Made by a program: the position numbers and the translations under genes
Assembly: GCA_037953625.1 (NCBI GenBank)
Contig: CM075650.1
Coordinates: forward strand, 4,280,501 to 4,344,500
From: Crotalaria pallida
Taxonomy: Eukaryota; Streptophyta; Magnoliopsida; Fabales; Fabaceae
Reading direction: 5' to 3'
Length of the DNA: 64,000 bases
In this document: positions 21,501 through 33,274 of the stretch, in pieces
How the letters are laid out: every line of letters begins with the position of its first letter
Numbering within the stretch: position 1 is the stretch's first letter
Notes under the pieces: generated by a model
What the model was told of the DNA's origin: nothing
The model's input: only the letters and a program-made list of their open reading frames with translations
The model's database searches: none

Positions 21501-21793
21501 CTCTCTCCGATTTACTACTTTATAATATAAGGAAAAAAAAATTAAAATCACATTTATTGAAGATGTTACTTAATTGTATTAATTTTTTAAACTTATAAAC
21601 ATAAAATAAAAGTAGTTTACGAAAATAGTATTGTGAATGAATCAAAAATTAAATGAGATAATTTTTTTATGAATATTTTAGAAAAATAGAATTGGGAATG
21701 AAATAAAATTTAAAAAAATTAATTAGTTAATTTTTTCTTATATTTTAAATTAAAAAAAAATATGTTTTTTTAAATATTGTAAATTGATGGAAT
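21501..21793. mobile_element. Diverged Stowaway-like MITE
   Basis: The left end CTCTCTCCGATTTACTAC and a right end reading GTAAATTGATGGAA in complement suggest mariner-type termini over an AT-rich body. Confidence 0.4.
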
Positions 21794-21835
21794 AATTAGT
21801 TAGGTATCTAGTATCTATGTACTATGCCAACTATT

Positions 21836-22600
21836 ACAACAACAATCAAGCCTTTGTCGCATTGGGTGGAGTCGGCTACATGTACCAAACGGCACCATAA
21901 AGGTCTATCATAAATCATGTCATTTGATAAAACATTTATTTCCACATCATTCTTAATTGTTTCGCTCATAGTTTTTCTTGGCATCACTCTTTCTCTAACA
22001 CATGTAATAACATTCTTTTGATCAACCCTCTTAAATCTTAATCGAGGCTTCCGCTGGTCTCTTCAACACACATCCAAACCACCTAAGACGGGATTCAATC
22101 ATCTTTTCTTCAACAGGTACAACCCAAATTCTTTCTCGAATACACTCATTCCTAATCCGATTTTGTTTGATGTGTTCACTCATCCACTACTGCAACATCC
22201 TCATCTATGCTACGTGAAGTTTATTCTTTTGTTGGCACTTTGTTGCCCAACATTCGGTCCCATATAATATCGTCGGCCTTATAACAATGCGGCAAAACTT
22301 CCTTTTTTTTTTTTGGTTGCCCATTTGGTTCCCCAAGTACTACCTAGGTACATCCGAATTCAACCCGGGTGACATGCCTGACTATGGCAGGTGAGTCTTC
22401 CAATATGAATTTTCTGCATCTACAAGGAATCGAACCTGAGACATTGTTTAAGCGAGATCGAGCCGCTTACCACTCGTTCCAACCCATGTTGGTGGTAGAA
22501 CTTCCTTTAAAGTTTGAGTGACACATTTATATCACATAATACACTCGAAGCACACCTTATTATACCAAATATTATCCTTACAAAATTGTAAGATTCACTC
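21836..22600 (-). mobile_element. RTE-type LINE C-terminal fragment, interrupted by a SINE
   Basis: On the minus strand the translation shows the end of an RTE reverse transcriptase in broken frames: LYGTECWATK, an RMLQ*WMSEHIKQNRIRN stretch, RLRWFGCVLKRP, and finally the HVADSTQCDKGLIVVV-like C-terminus. A (TTG)n tail on minus ends near 21836. It is strongly decayed and is split by the SINE at 22306-22498. Confidence 0.75.
22306..22498 (-). mobile_element. SINE with target duplication, inserted in the RTE LINE
   Basis: The minus strand starts with a tRNA-like head: TTGGAACGAGTGGTAAG (box A, about 22465-22482) and GGTTCGATTCC (box B, 22426-22436, matching the consensus). It ends in a poly-A (T-run at 22303-22314 on plus). 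AACTTCCTTT flanks it at 22296-22305 and 22499-22508. Removing it restores continuity of the LINE. Confidence 0.9.
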
Positions 22601-22734
22601 ATATACGTACCCTAGTGTTCACGCATTTTTGCAAGAAGTTTGAAAAAAAAAAAGTTAATGTAATGCAAAATTTATTCTTTATTTTTGTATTAATTTTACA
22701 TAGATTTTTATGAACACAAGATTATGTAGCGTAC

Positions 22735-23543
22735 TATGTATCCCAACAGTGGGAAGACGTACAGAACGAAGTGTTATAAAGAAAGAAAATTGGTAATAAA
22801 AGTTAAAATAATAAAGTCGAGAAAATGATAATAATCACGGTTTTACGGATGTCGGGCCAAGTAAGACACACTGGAGGGTGTGCAATGGTTGCGTAAGACA
22901 TGCGTGTTGACGTGTGCAGCGATAAGACGCACATGAAGTTGTGCGTAGTGGTGGGTCAGCGAAACCCCAATAATAAAGGAAACTGATAAACCAGAAAAGT
23001 GTTAAATAATGAAAAGATGTGTGAACTGATTAAAAATGATTATGTGAATAGTGGTGTAGATTATATGGTGATCTATTTGTGTTAAGTGCTAGGGACTTAG
23101 TTTATTGCTATACTTTTTAGAGTTTATCTTTCTAAGTTCTGTGTAATGTTACATTTCTTGTTATTTTTCTTACAGGTACAGAGGCGAAGCTTACACCATT
23201 ACAGGCCGAGCAGGATAATACTCCATCATATGGAGTGTTTGTTTGTTATGAGAGGACCGTAGTTTAATTATGTTAAAGACGGTTATTTTGTAATTTAAAT
23301 ATGTAGTAGTTGTATGCCCTGAGTTTATGTTATATTGTTAAGCGGACATTAGGATTAAACTGGCTGTAGTTATATAAGTTTTATGTTTTAAGTTATTTTG
23401 GTTTGGGTAGGTACCGAAGCAAGAAATTTTGGAAATTAAAGTCCGATAAACAGAGGAAACTCTGCCAGATTTTCGTAAGAAATTTTCAAGTACCTGCTTT
23501 AATAAATCTCAATTTTAACTAATTAATTGTGAGGATGTCACAC
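22735..23543 (-). repeat. Retrotransposon LTR fragment inserted in the L1-type LINE
   Basis: The plus-strand edge GGATGTCACA at 23543 reads TGTGACATCC on minus, a typical Ty3/gypsy-type LTR start, and abuts LINE coding sequence directly. The interior has inverted modules such as ACGCACA...TGTGCGT (22928-22950 region) and words shared with the repeat at 35220-37063 (TAAGACGCAC, CCGAGCAGG, TTTTCAAGT). The left limit is approximate. No coding region is present. Confidence 0.5.
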
Positions 23544-23544
23544 T

Positions 23545-26360
23545 GCGGACCAGACCAGCGCCAAACCGTATCAAAGAGAGGATTAGGAGTTTAAGGATTA
23601 CTACCTGATGAGCCCTGCAAAATAGCAGCTACCGCAGACTTAACAGAAAAAATGCCGGAAGGCTCAAGGCCCCAAGCTATGGTGTCTTCTCCCTTATCCG
23701 CCGCAAGAGGAAGCACACCCATAATACAAGACCTGATAGAATGAGGCACTAAATAATTAATCAAGGGCCAGTTCCACGAGTCTCCCAAAGAAAAACTAGC
23801 AACTGAATAACCTCTGCACCAATCCGGAACCTGACTATCTACCAAAGAGACCAGCGGAGGCAGACCAGGGATCCATCTATCAAGCCAAAACCGAGTTCTA
23901 TTACCATTCCCAAGAACCGAATAAGTTGCATCAACCACCTTGGATGTCATCCTAACAATACCACGCCAAACAACAGTAGCAGACCCTTTAACTTGAGAAG
24001 GAATATGATGAAGGTTAACAACCTTATATTTCCCTGAAGAACCCGAACCCATAAAGCATCAGAATCATTCATAATCCTCCAAACCAGCTTCATAAGAAAG
24101 GCTTCATTCACCACTCTAAGACTACGAAACCCCAAGCCTCCCTCATATTTCGGCTTGCACACCTTCTCCCAAGACACTAGGTGACACTTTCTTGATTCAT
24201 CAATCTTCCCCCAAATAAAGCTCGTACAGAGCTTCTCTATCTCATCACAAATAGTCAAAGGAATCATTGTGGCCAGCATAACGTAGCTAGGAAGAGACAT
24301 AATAACTGATTGAGCCAAAGTGACACGCCCTGCAAATGATAAAGTGCGCATTTTCCAACCAGATAGCTTTTTCCTAACCTTATCAACAAGAAAAGTGAAG
24401 GAAGGAATAGCAGAGCCAACATTTCTCATAGGAATGCCAAGATATTTACTGAAATCACCAGAAATAGGAATACCCAAAATAAAACTAACATATGTTGCTA
24501 TATTCTCATGCACATTCAACGAAAAGTAAACAGAGGATTTGGCTAGACTAACCTTATGACCAGAAACACTGCAGAAAAGATCCAGAATAGAATTAATCTC
24601 ATCAGCTTGATCAAGGGAAGCTTCAGCAAAGAGAATAATATCATCCACAAACAAGTGATGAGAGAGTTTAGGGCCACCTCTCCCATAGAAATAGGCTTCC
24701 AAGCATTTCTATCTAAAGCATCCTGAATCATGTGAGAAAGACGTTCCATGCAAAGCACAAATATATAAGGAGAGAGGGGATCTCCCTGACGTAAGCCACG
24801 CTGAGGAAGGAACGAAGTTGTATGAGTACCATTCCAGTTGATGCACATACTAGAAGTCGAGATACACGCCATCACCAAAACAATAAACTTGTTGTCCAAA
24901 CCAGCATGAAAAAGAGTGTCTTGAACGAAACTCTATTTTACCCTATCATAAGTCTTCTCCAGATCTAGCTTAATAGCCATAAAACCCTTACGACCCTTCA
25001 AGCTCTTAAATGAATAAACAACCTCCTGGAGAATGATAGCATTATTTATTCCTTGACGGCTTGAAACAAAACTACACTGATTCTCAGAAACAAGAGAGCT
25101 CATCAAGGACTGCAATCTATTCGCCAAAATCTTAGTCATCACTTTATAAATAACATTACAAAGAGAAATGGGCCGAAAATCCGTAACCTTCACAGGATCA
25201 ACCCCTTTTGGAATCAAGGTAATTAAGGTTTGATTAACCAATTCAATATGCAGGGGATTAGCAAAAACAACCCTCACAAAATTCACAATAAACGGATGCA
25301 AGAGATTCCACTGCGACTTAAAAAAGATAGCATGCATTCCATCAGGCCCAGGAGACTTGAAATTCCCCATATTAAACAGGGTTGCCTTAACCTCCTCCAC
25401 AAGAACATGTTTGCTGAGATCACTAGAAACCCCAAAATCAATAACCGGGAAGCCAGTAGCTGTTGAGAGAGCATCACGGTAATCATCATTATCAGCAAAA
25501 AGAGAGCAAAAATAGTGAATAACCATACTCTGAAGCTGGACAAGATCAAAAACCCAAGTACCTAAATCATCCATCAAAGCATCAATGTTGTTTTTACTGC
25601 GCCGAACCAGAGTAGATTGGTGAAAATACCTAGTATTCATGTCCCCCATTATTATCCACTTAGCTTTAGACTGTTGAAACCAGTAAGCCTCTTCATGTAC
25701 AAGAACCTGATGGTAATCATCCCAAAGTCGTTGTCTAAGCTCCAGCAAATACAGATTATAACAAGATGAAAGAGACCGATGAATACCATCCAGACAATTC
25801 AGAATCCTTCTCTTTTTCTTGAAAATGTTTCCAAAGACATCCCTGTTCCAAACTGAAATGTTCTCTGTGAATCTATTTATATTATCAGTCCAACTGCTTG
25901 AGAGCTGCTCGAACTTGATCTGAAAAATTCGGATGAGAAAGCCAATGTGAGAGAAATTAAATTTAAAGTATATTCGCGGGGCAGAACGGTTCACCTCAAG
26001 CCGGAGCCAAAGCGCGGTGTGATCAGACGAGGGAAGCGAGAGATTAATCATAGAGAATGAAGTGGGGGAAAGCAAGAAACCATTCTGAATTGGCCACCAC
26101 TCTATCCAAACGAACCATAAGCTCACCCCGTTGCCATGTGAAGGGAGGTCCCTTGAAACCAATATCTTGTAAACCACAAGCCTCGGGACAAGAAGAGAAC
26201 CGCGAGCTAGAAGCATAATTAAAGGCACCCCACCATGTTTCTCATGAGCAAAGAGCGTTTGGTTGAAATAACCCCCTAAACACCAAGGACCAGACACTGA
26301 GTTACTGAAATCACGAAGCTCTGTCCAAAATGATGAAGATCGAAGATGTTCCTGCGGGCT
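23545..26360 (-). pseudogene. L1-type non-LTR retrotransposon (LINE), 5'-truncated and broken
   Basis: Minus strand, reading from about 26355. The end of the endonuclease domain is VSGPWCLGGYFN, then a linker with KAKWIIMGDMNTRYFHQS. The reverse transcriptase follows: FKSPGPDGMHAIFFK, LITLIPKG, DFRPISLCNVIYKVMTKILA and LRQGDPLSPYIFVLCME, with the catalytic box as LFVDDIILF. Downstream come KYLGIPMRN, SGWKMRTLSFAGRVTLAQSV and the GNGNRTRFWLDRW segment. Breaks: an in-frame TAG after YDRVK near 24930, frameshifts near 24690 and 24040, and a stop near 23591. The 3' end is cut by the LTR at 23543. The element would be mobilised by target-primed reverse transcription if intact; it is not. Confidence 0.9.
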
Positions 26361-29315
26361 TAATTGAATTATATTATTATACCAGTATTGAACTTGCTGC
26401 GAGATTGGGAATTTTTTTATGTCATATCATTTCTTTTGTTTTGTTGAAGGATATCATTTTTTTTAAAAAAAATGGTACATATTAATTATATTATATATTC
26501 TCACCAAATTTATCGTCTTCCCTAATCTTATATGAGGTGCATCTTTCCCTGATCTAGAGTTTTGTGTAAAAAATACACTATTATTTGTTTTCCTTTTTTT
26601 GATTTATAAACAGAGTATATAATTATCATTATCTTTTCCTTAAGAAAAAAAAACACTATTATTAGTTTTTTATAGGCAATTTTATTTTATTTTTGAATCG
26701 GGGAAGAAGGAGAAAAATGTCTTTAGCAAACTTGAATCCAAAATTAACATTTTTATGTCTTGCAATTTTATCAACATTGTTGTTGACAAATAATAATAGT
26801 GACCAGTAAATTGTTACGAAAATGTTATGTTGAATAATACTCCTAGAAAACTAGGAAAATCACTCAACAAGCGCTCACAACAGGTTCGAGAGAGACAATC
26901 AATTGCAATGAGTAGTAAAGGTAACTCCTGTTACGTTATTCTGAATTTCCAGTGCTATAGCTGTCATATGAGATTATACTATGCTTTACTCTCAATCTTG
27001 AGTTGTTGAGTTATTGTCGTATTAAAATATAAGTAGTGTATAAAAATTAAAATGAATTTCATTTTTTTAGATAAATTATACTAGTAAAAATTATGTAAAT
27101 ATAAAATAATTTATGGCTAATTATGTGCTAACCATATTAATTGTTACGTTGTATCTTAAAAATAAAAATGTCTTCAAATAATTAAGTCTATTAATATTAA
27201 TATCATCATCATCATCATCATCATCATTATTATTTTGTGCTAAGGATACTCCTGCAAACAAAAATAGGCGAAGATTAATTGTCTTTTTCAAGATATAAAA
27301 ATTATCAGAGTGAGTTTTGTTTATTTATACATAAAACGTGAATTGAGTATTGTTGGGCTAAATTTATCTGGTCCATGTTTAATTCTACGGTGAGTTAACC
27401 TAGAATCAATCCTGAAATGTCAACGCTATTAAGTGCATGTTTGATTCTGCGGTGAGTTAGTCTAGAATCAATTTTGGAATGCCAACGCTACCAAACATGC
27501 TGTAATAATTGCTTCTACTCCAACGTGATTTTGGGTGTCGAATTGATTTTATAACTCAAAACCAAACATGCTGTTTTTTTTTATATATATAGAAACATGC
27601 TTTTTTTTTTTTATTGAAACATGCTGTTTTTTTTTAACGTCAAACATGCTGTTAAAGTATACAAAAAAGATTTTTATAGCCGTATACTCACAATTAAAGT
27701 TATTTAAAGTTGTCACAAGTAAAGAAAAAAGTTCTTTACGCAAGAGATAAGACAAAATTAGCTAAAGATTTGAATGAGGTTTATTGACTACTTTATTGAC
27801 CTAATTTTAAAGATACAGCACGGTTGTACCTTAATTATATAGTCATAATATTAAATTTGGCGTAGAGAACTCTTGGTATTATAATTGTGCAACACTGCAA
27901 GGCTAGCCCTAATTTAACAATAAAAACCTAAATACTCTCAAGTTCAGGTTTGGACATATGTGGACGGTCACCAGGAGAGTTAGATCCTAATATTTAAATT
28001 AGAATTATCTAATAAGGTTAATTTTAACTCAACTTCAAAAACTCTCATAAAATAATATTCCGTATATGTTTAAGCTTTTATAAGCACCGGCAATGCCATT
28101 TTTTCATTCCATGTGGGATGAAAAGATTAGTTGCTGATGATGGACATAAATGGGTAACAAAGTGGTGAGTTCAAATTAGATGTAGGGTATTAACATTCCT
28201 TTCCTTGTCAATTGGAAAACTTGGTGAGCAACACTCATACACTAAGTTTATTAATAACATTTTTTTTAATTTTAATTTTTAAAATTGAGCATAATTATCC
28301 AAGAATGTAAATATCTTTAAAAAACTAAATCTCTAAAAGTTTTTTATTTTTTTAATACATAATTTGCCATGAAATTCATTAACCTTTGAAGATTTATTCG
28401 GATCAGTTCTTAAGATTGATGTTGAAAAATTCTTAAAACTCACTTTTCATAGCCAGATACGCGATTTGGGTCGGATTCAGATGTACCTGATAATACTTGG
28501 GGAATCGGATGGACAACCCAAAAAAATTTCTTAAAATAGTAAGACTAATTATTTTTTGGCTTATTTTTTTCTATATTACATACACACAATTTACAAAGCC
28601 GCATATTTCCAGGTTCCAAGCTAGATCGCAATTGAAGCATTATGCAATATGCATCAACATCCACCAACCCGAAAAGTGAAAACCAAGTAAAAATAAAATT
28701 ATTTTTTATGTTTGTTATTTTAAACATCAATTGATAAATACATAAGAAAAAAACTCAAATCTTATAAACTTTGTCTTTCATATATAATTGGGAGTGAGAA
28801 GACGTATGTGTTAAGTATTAAAGTCATATATGAAGGTTAACTCATGGAGGAAGAATAATTACAATTTAAGAAAAAGAAAATTGGGAGAATGATACGGAGG
28901 TTCATGATAAAAGAGGGATAATAAAAAGGTAATAAAAGGGATTAGACCAAAAGTGGAGTTCTTTGGAATTGAAATGATTTGGTTTGTTAAAACCTAAGGG
29001 GGAAGAGATGCATATTTTGCGGTCGGTAATGATTCATTTTGCCTAGGAAAATGAATTTGATGATTTGGTCATATTCTTTGGTGGTATGTATCATTGCACC
29101 ATGCTCATGATGATGGGGGAATCATCATGGATTCCCTTCTTTTACGTGTGCATAAGTGCATCCATCTTTGTAGGTGAGTTTTACTTTGAATTTTTTTCGT
29201 CTTATCCCTCTTGCCCCCACCTTAGGGACCATCTTCCTTCTTTCCATTCACGTGGCTTCATATTCCGTAGCCTTTTCCTTTGAAAGAAAAGGGTGCATTG
29301 AGTTTGCAAAATGGA
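26361..29315. other. AT-rich gene-free stretch with small repeats
   Basis: No gene is supported. A (CAT)n microsatellite lies at 27203-27230. 27375-27575 is a MITE-like repeat with two half copies sharing CGGTGAGTTA and TAGAATCAAT and a CCAAACATGCTG end. T-rich runs at 27569-27635 produce spurious ORFs. 28800-29300 is less AT-rich, without a recognisable exon. Confidence 0.55.
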
Positions 29316-29325
29316 CATACATGAT

Positions 29326-29330
<5 letters not shown>

Positions 29331-29396
<66 letters not shown>
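29331..29396. repeat. (TA)n microsatellite flanked by a 16-bp direct repeat
   Basis: About 33 TA units are flanked by identical copies of CATACATGATTCTTTT at 29316-29331 and 29399-29414. Overlapping ORFs in this tract are artefacts of the repeat. Confidence 0.95.
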
Positions 29397-29398
<2 letters not shown>

Positions 29399-29526
29399 CA
29401 TACATGATTCTTTTGATTCTGAATAATCCGGTTGATTGATTTGAGAAAACATAGTTAAATTGCTTTTTTTTTTAAATCTCTTATTTGAATAAACTCAATA
29501 ACAATCGTTAAAAAAAACAAAGCTAA

Positions 29527-29710
29527 CCAGTGGAGGCTGGTACAAGTGGAAGGAACTTGTGTCCCTTAAGCATGTGGTCGCGGGTTCGAGTCGTACCTAA
29601 GGCGCATGTGAATGGAGCAAGCCTTACTGGGAGCATCGCCCCCGAAAGAGCCCGACCGTGGTGCGAGGGATTAGTCACCCAGTTGCGCGGGTGGATACCC
29701 TGGTTCATGC
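29527..29710 (+). mobile_element. SINE with 16-bp target duplication
   Basis: Box A-like TGGTACAAGTGG lies at 29539-29550 and box B GGGTTCGAGTC at 29582-29592. The 184-bp body is GC-rich compared with its surroundings. AAAAAAACAAAGCTAA occurs at 29511-29526 and 29711-29726, although part of the A-run may be the SINE tail. This is a tRNA-derived SINE of a different family from the one at 22306. Confidence 0.9.
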
Positions 29711-29726
29711 AAAAAAACAAAGCTAA

Positions 29727-31002
29727 ATAACGATAATGCATTAACGTCAACATAAGAAAATTTGTGTAGTAATGAATAAAGGTAAAAGCTAATAAGTATT
29801 GTAAAGACTAAAGATACTTATTAAGTAGTTAAATAAAGTAAATAAATAATGGAAAATGTATTTTTTGAAATTCTTATTAAAAGAAGTAATGTTGATTTAT
29901 ATTAATATTTTTTTTTTCTATTTCAGAAATACTATGTTTTCATTTTTTAGAAGAAGCATATTTGGTTTGGCTTAAGATTATATAATTTTGGTTCCTATAA
30001 AAAAAAAGATTATATGATTTTGGCTTTTTTTTTTAAAATAATCATAATCAATGCAGATTATAATCTTAAATTATATTTCTGGAAAAATAATCAAAATCTA
30101 AAACTCCCTAGTAACTAGAGATTATTTTTTTAGACCCATATAATTTTTCTATTTTACCCTTATCACTCCAACACATTCACAACCCCCTTAACCCATCACA
30201 CCATTTCTTGTAATTTACTCAGTAAAAATAATCTTCTTTACATTATTCAAACAAATCATATTATTTGTGCAAATTGTATATTTCATTTGCTTCAATTTAT
30301 TTGTGGTTTTAGCATTTTTAATTTGTTTCAAATTGTTTGTCACTTTACGAATTTGATGGTGCATTAATTAATTTTTTTCCAACTTAGCTTTAACCTTTTT
30401 TAGGTTAATAAGAATTCATTACCAACTTTAACCTTGCTTTTAAACATTCTCAAATATATGAAATGTGTAATAATCAATAAAGTGTGAGGATAATATATTA
30501 AAGTTGTTTTATTCTTCTTTTGTAAATTGAAATATTAAATAATTTTTTTTAATCCGTGTAAAACTCTTAAAGTGACAAATAAATTGAAATGGAATGAGTT
30601 ATTATATGCCAAGGGGTCAACGTAGTAAGCACAGAATATAGGAATTTCAAGAGAGTAACGTATGTGAAAATTTTAAAAATCTTACTCTATTCCCTTAGCA
30701 AACGAAGCTTAGAAAAAAAAAAGAAAGAAAAAATTTATATGAGAGTATTTTGGAAAATAAATTTATTTGAGGGACTCAAGTGAGACTTTTGCCACTTTAC
30801 TCTAAACTATACACATCCCACATATTAATTTATTTTCAAAATTATCCTTAATAGAAAAAATCTTATATTTTCTTATTTTTCTCTCATCCCTTCCACTTCA
30901 TCTTCTTCCTGTTCTCATATTCACATACTCCACTTCTGCTTACAAAGAAGAGAAAAAAATAAATTAATTAAGGGTAAGTTTGAAAATAAATTAATACGGA
31001 AT
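29727..31002. other. AT-rich stretch without a supported gene
   Basis: No coding region is recognised. The segment 30750-30960 shares words (GAGACTTTTGCCACTTTACTC, in part) with termini of TIR elements nearby and may be an older insertion. The rest is AT-rich. Confidence 0.45.
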
Positions 31003-31087
31003 TTATTTTGCCACCCTAATGTCTATGGTTGCCACCCTAAATATATAATTTATACCCATCATGCCCTTTAAAAAAAACAAAATTTGA

Positions 31088-31345
31088 CACGGGTCGTAAG
31101 GGGGTACTACGACCACCAGGTCGTAATAACCCCTTACGACCCTTTTAAAACTGAATTTTTAACACGGGTCGTAAGGGGGTGTCACGACCATTAGGTCGTA
31201 GTACCCCCTTACGACCTATTCAAAAACACCTAAAAAACAAAGTTTTTGAACGGGTCGTAAGAGGGTGTCACGACCCTTGAACGGGTCGTAAGAGGGTGTC
31301 ACGACCCGCGGGTCGTGACACTCTTTTACGACCAATAAAAAAAAT
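31088..31345. repeat. GGTCGTAAG hairpin array, left arm
   Basis: GGGTCGTAAGGGG and TACGAC pair with GGTCGTA and CCCCTTACGACCC at 31090-31145. A second such hairpin spans about 31166-31220, and further copies follow to 31340. The same units recur in the right arm at 31993-32150. Confidence 0.85.
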
Positions 31346-31823
31346 TATTGGAGTCGTAACACTGGGTTACGACCTTTGGCAACTTGAATATGATCTTTTG
31401 TTCTTAAATTGTTCTCTGTTCATTCTCTCATGTTCAGGAAGCGTAGTTCCAATGCTTGTGGTGGTAATGTCGTCTGTCGTTTCTACAGAGAAGCTCGCCG
31501 TCCACTTCCATGTGACACTTATGGACAATCCCTTGCAAATATTCTCATATCCCTCCAAGTAAGTCATCATTCAATAGCTTGTGCTTTTTACTTTCTTGTC
31601 CTTTGGTGCATAAAATAAAACTTATTGAGCTCACCTAAATACAGCAAGAGTTGTACACCAGCCACCAGGCATTGAAACTAAGCTAATTATTTCTTTTACT
31701 TCCATTTCTACTTTTGCCTCTGTTTAAAGGTGTGCGCTAGTATCTACATGGGGATATTCACTTGTAGATGATGGTAAGAACTTCTATGTTATTTTCTGCC
31801 TTGTTCCTTTCATATTTAGACAG

Positions 31824-31919
31824 GATTTTAGCGATCCCCGAGATGCTGATGATGCAAGATATCACTTGGATGGTCGTGATTTTGATGGGAGTCGTATTAT
31901 CGTGGAATTTGCAAAAGGG
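31824..31919 (+). pseudogene. Captured RRM exon of an RS2Z-type SR splicing factor
   Basis: This 32-codon open exon is bounded by an acceptor-like CAG at 31821-31823 and a GTAAGA donor at 31920. It encodes DPRDADDARYHLDGRDFDGS and RIIVEFAKG, the C-terminal half of the RRM in plant RS-containing zinc-finger (RS2Z32/33-like) SR proteins, which bind RNA in spliceosome assembly. RNP motifs upstream are missing, and the adjacent sequence (31400-31780) has splice-like signals but no recognisable SR protein. It is a fragment inside the TIR element, not a functional gene. Confidence 0.75.
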
Positions 31920-32231
31920 GTAAGAACTGTGTCGCATACTATTGTTCTGGGACCTCCATGTTTGAGTTTTACTGATACATGTCTTTATGTAAAGAAGAAA
32001 TGGTCGTAACACAGTGTTACGACTCTAACATAATTTTTTTTATTGGTAGTAAGGGGGTGCTACGACCTGCGGGTCGTGACACCCTCTTACGACCCGTTCA
32101 AAAACTTTGTTTTTTTAAGGTCGTAAGCCCCCCTTACGACCCGTATAAAATCCTATTTTTTTTTAAAGAGCATAATAGGTATAATTTAAATAATTAGGGT
32201 GACAATAATAGACCTTGGGGTGGCAAAATAA

Positions 32232-32650
32232 TTACCCAAATGACAAAAGCTCCACTCAAAAATTATATCCCTTCCATGATTAAACTACTGAGCCCAAATA
32301 GATTTTTTTTTTTGAACCTTTATGAATGTCCAAAAGCAACACAATGAAAATTGGCTCGAAGGAGTGGCCCAAAGCAAAGAGAAACAAACCTCAAATTTTG
32401 CCCCTATAAAATTAATATATAACTAGTTTTTACCTCATGCAATGCAGGAATTGTTAATATTTTAATTTTTGAATATTAAATATTTTAAATTAAAGATTAT
32501 TATTATTTTTATTATAAAGTAAAAATTATTATTAAATAACAACAAAAAATAATTATATGAAAAGGTAGGAGTTCAAACCAAACACTACACTTAAAAAAAT
32601 TAATCTAGATGATCTTGTTAATAAATTTTGTACTTCTTCGTATGAATATA
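32232..32650. other. AT-rich dispersed repeat
   Basis: Positions 32420-32640 share ordered words with 38800-39000 (CATGCAATGCA, TTAATATTTTAA, TTCAAA(C/T)CAAA). They are two copies of a dispersed, non-coding repeat of unknown class. Confidence 0.45.
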
Positions 32651-32879
32651 AAAGAACAAGCAGTTAAGCCTTAGCAAAGAACAAGCAGGTTTAAGTATAG
32701 CGACTTGGACCTCGGTCCGACCAAATTCTATCTTAGCCGACCAAAAAGAGGTTCAGAGTCGTAAACCGACCCTATTCCGGACTATCACCCCTCATCCGAC
32801 CTCTCGCTTCTATACTACTCCAAACCGAGTAATTATCTAGGAGTGCATAATTGCCGAACAATCCGAACCCATTAGTACA

Positions 32880-33110
32880 ATCGGGCTCATTATCAGCGAG
32901 CCCATCGTAGCCAAGCCCTTCTACCTATTCAAGCTCATCATAGCGAGCTCATCTGGATAACTGAGCTCATTAGTATATCCGAGCTCATCTATGTATCCGA
33001 GTTTATCTATAGATCCGAGCTCGTCAAATCCGAGCTCGGGTAAGCCCAAACGTATGATCCGAGTTCATAGGGGGCCGAGCAGTTAGCTCTGAGCTCTATT
33101 GAACCGACCT
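32880..33110. repeat. Array of GAGCTC-centred short repeats
   Basis: CCGAGCTCAT and variants (CGAGCTCATCT, CTGAGCTCATTAG, CCGAGCTCGT, CCGAGCTCGGG, CCGAGTTCAT) occur about a dozen times at intervals of roughly 20-30 bp. The hexamer GAGCTC is itself palindromic. Confidence 0.7.
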
Positions 33111-33274
33111 CATCTTGTTGATAAACCTTGTTAGTAAGCCACCGACCATGTCAAGACGGCTCTCGGTTAGACCTCAGCAGTACCCTTTTTGGTCATAGAA
33201 TGCTTCCTTGTGCAAACCGAGTATAAGTTCAGCCTTTTGTCGACCACCAAGAGATTTCCCCAGCCGACCTCCTG

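Larger units (their letters stand above)
31003..32231 (+). mobile_element. TIR element carrying a splicing-factor exon (Pack-MULE-like)
   Basis: The ends are inverted copies: TTATTTTGCCACCCTAATG at 31003 and its complement with few changes ending at 32231; homology continues for about 100 bp on each side. Inside each arm lie GGTCGTAAG/CTTACGACC hairpins (31088-31345 and 31993-32150). Between them is sequence with exon-intron organisation, including an SR-protein RRM exon. The long TIR plus captured gene pieces is the Pack-MULE pattern, but no clear 9-bp duplication is seen. Confidence 0.65.

Noticed and set aside
22420..22500. Possible tRNA gene (box A and box B present)
   Set aside because: No cloverleaf can be closed, and the poly-A tail with target duplication shows a SINE; the same holds for 29539-29592.
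29174..29407. ORFs with Tyr-Ile repeats
   Set aside because: Artefact of the (TA)n microsatellite.
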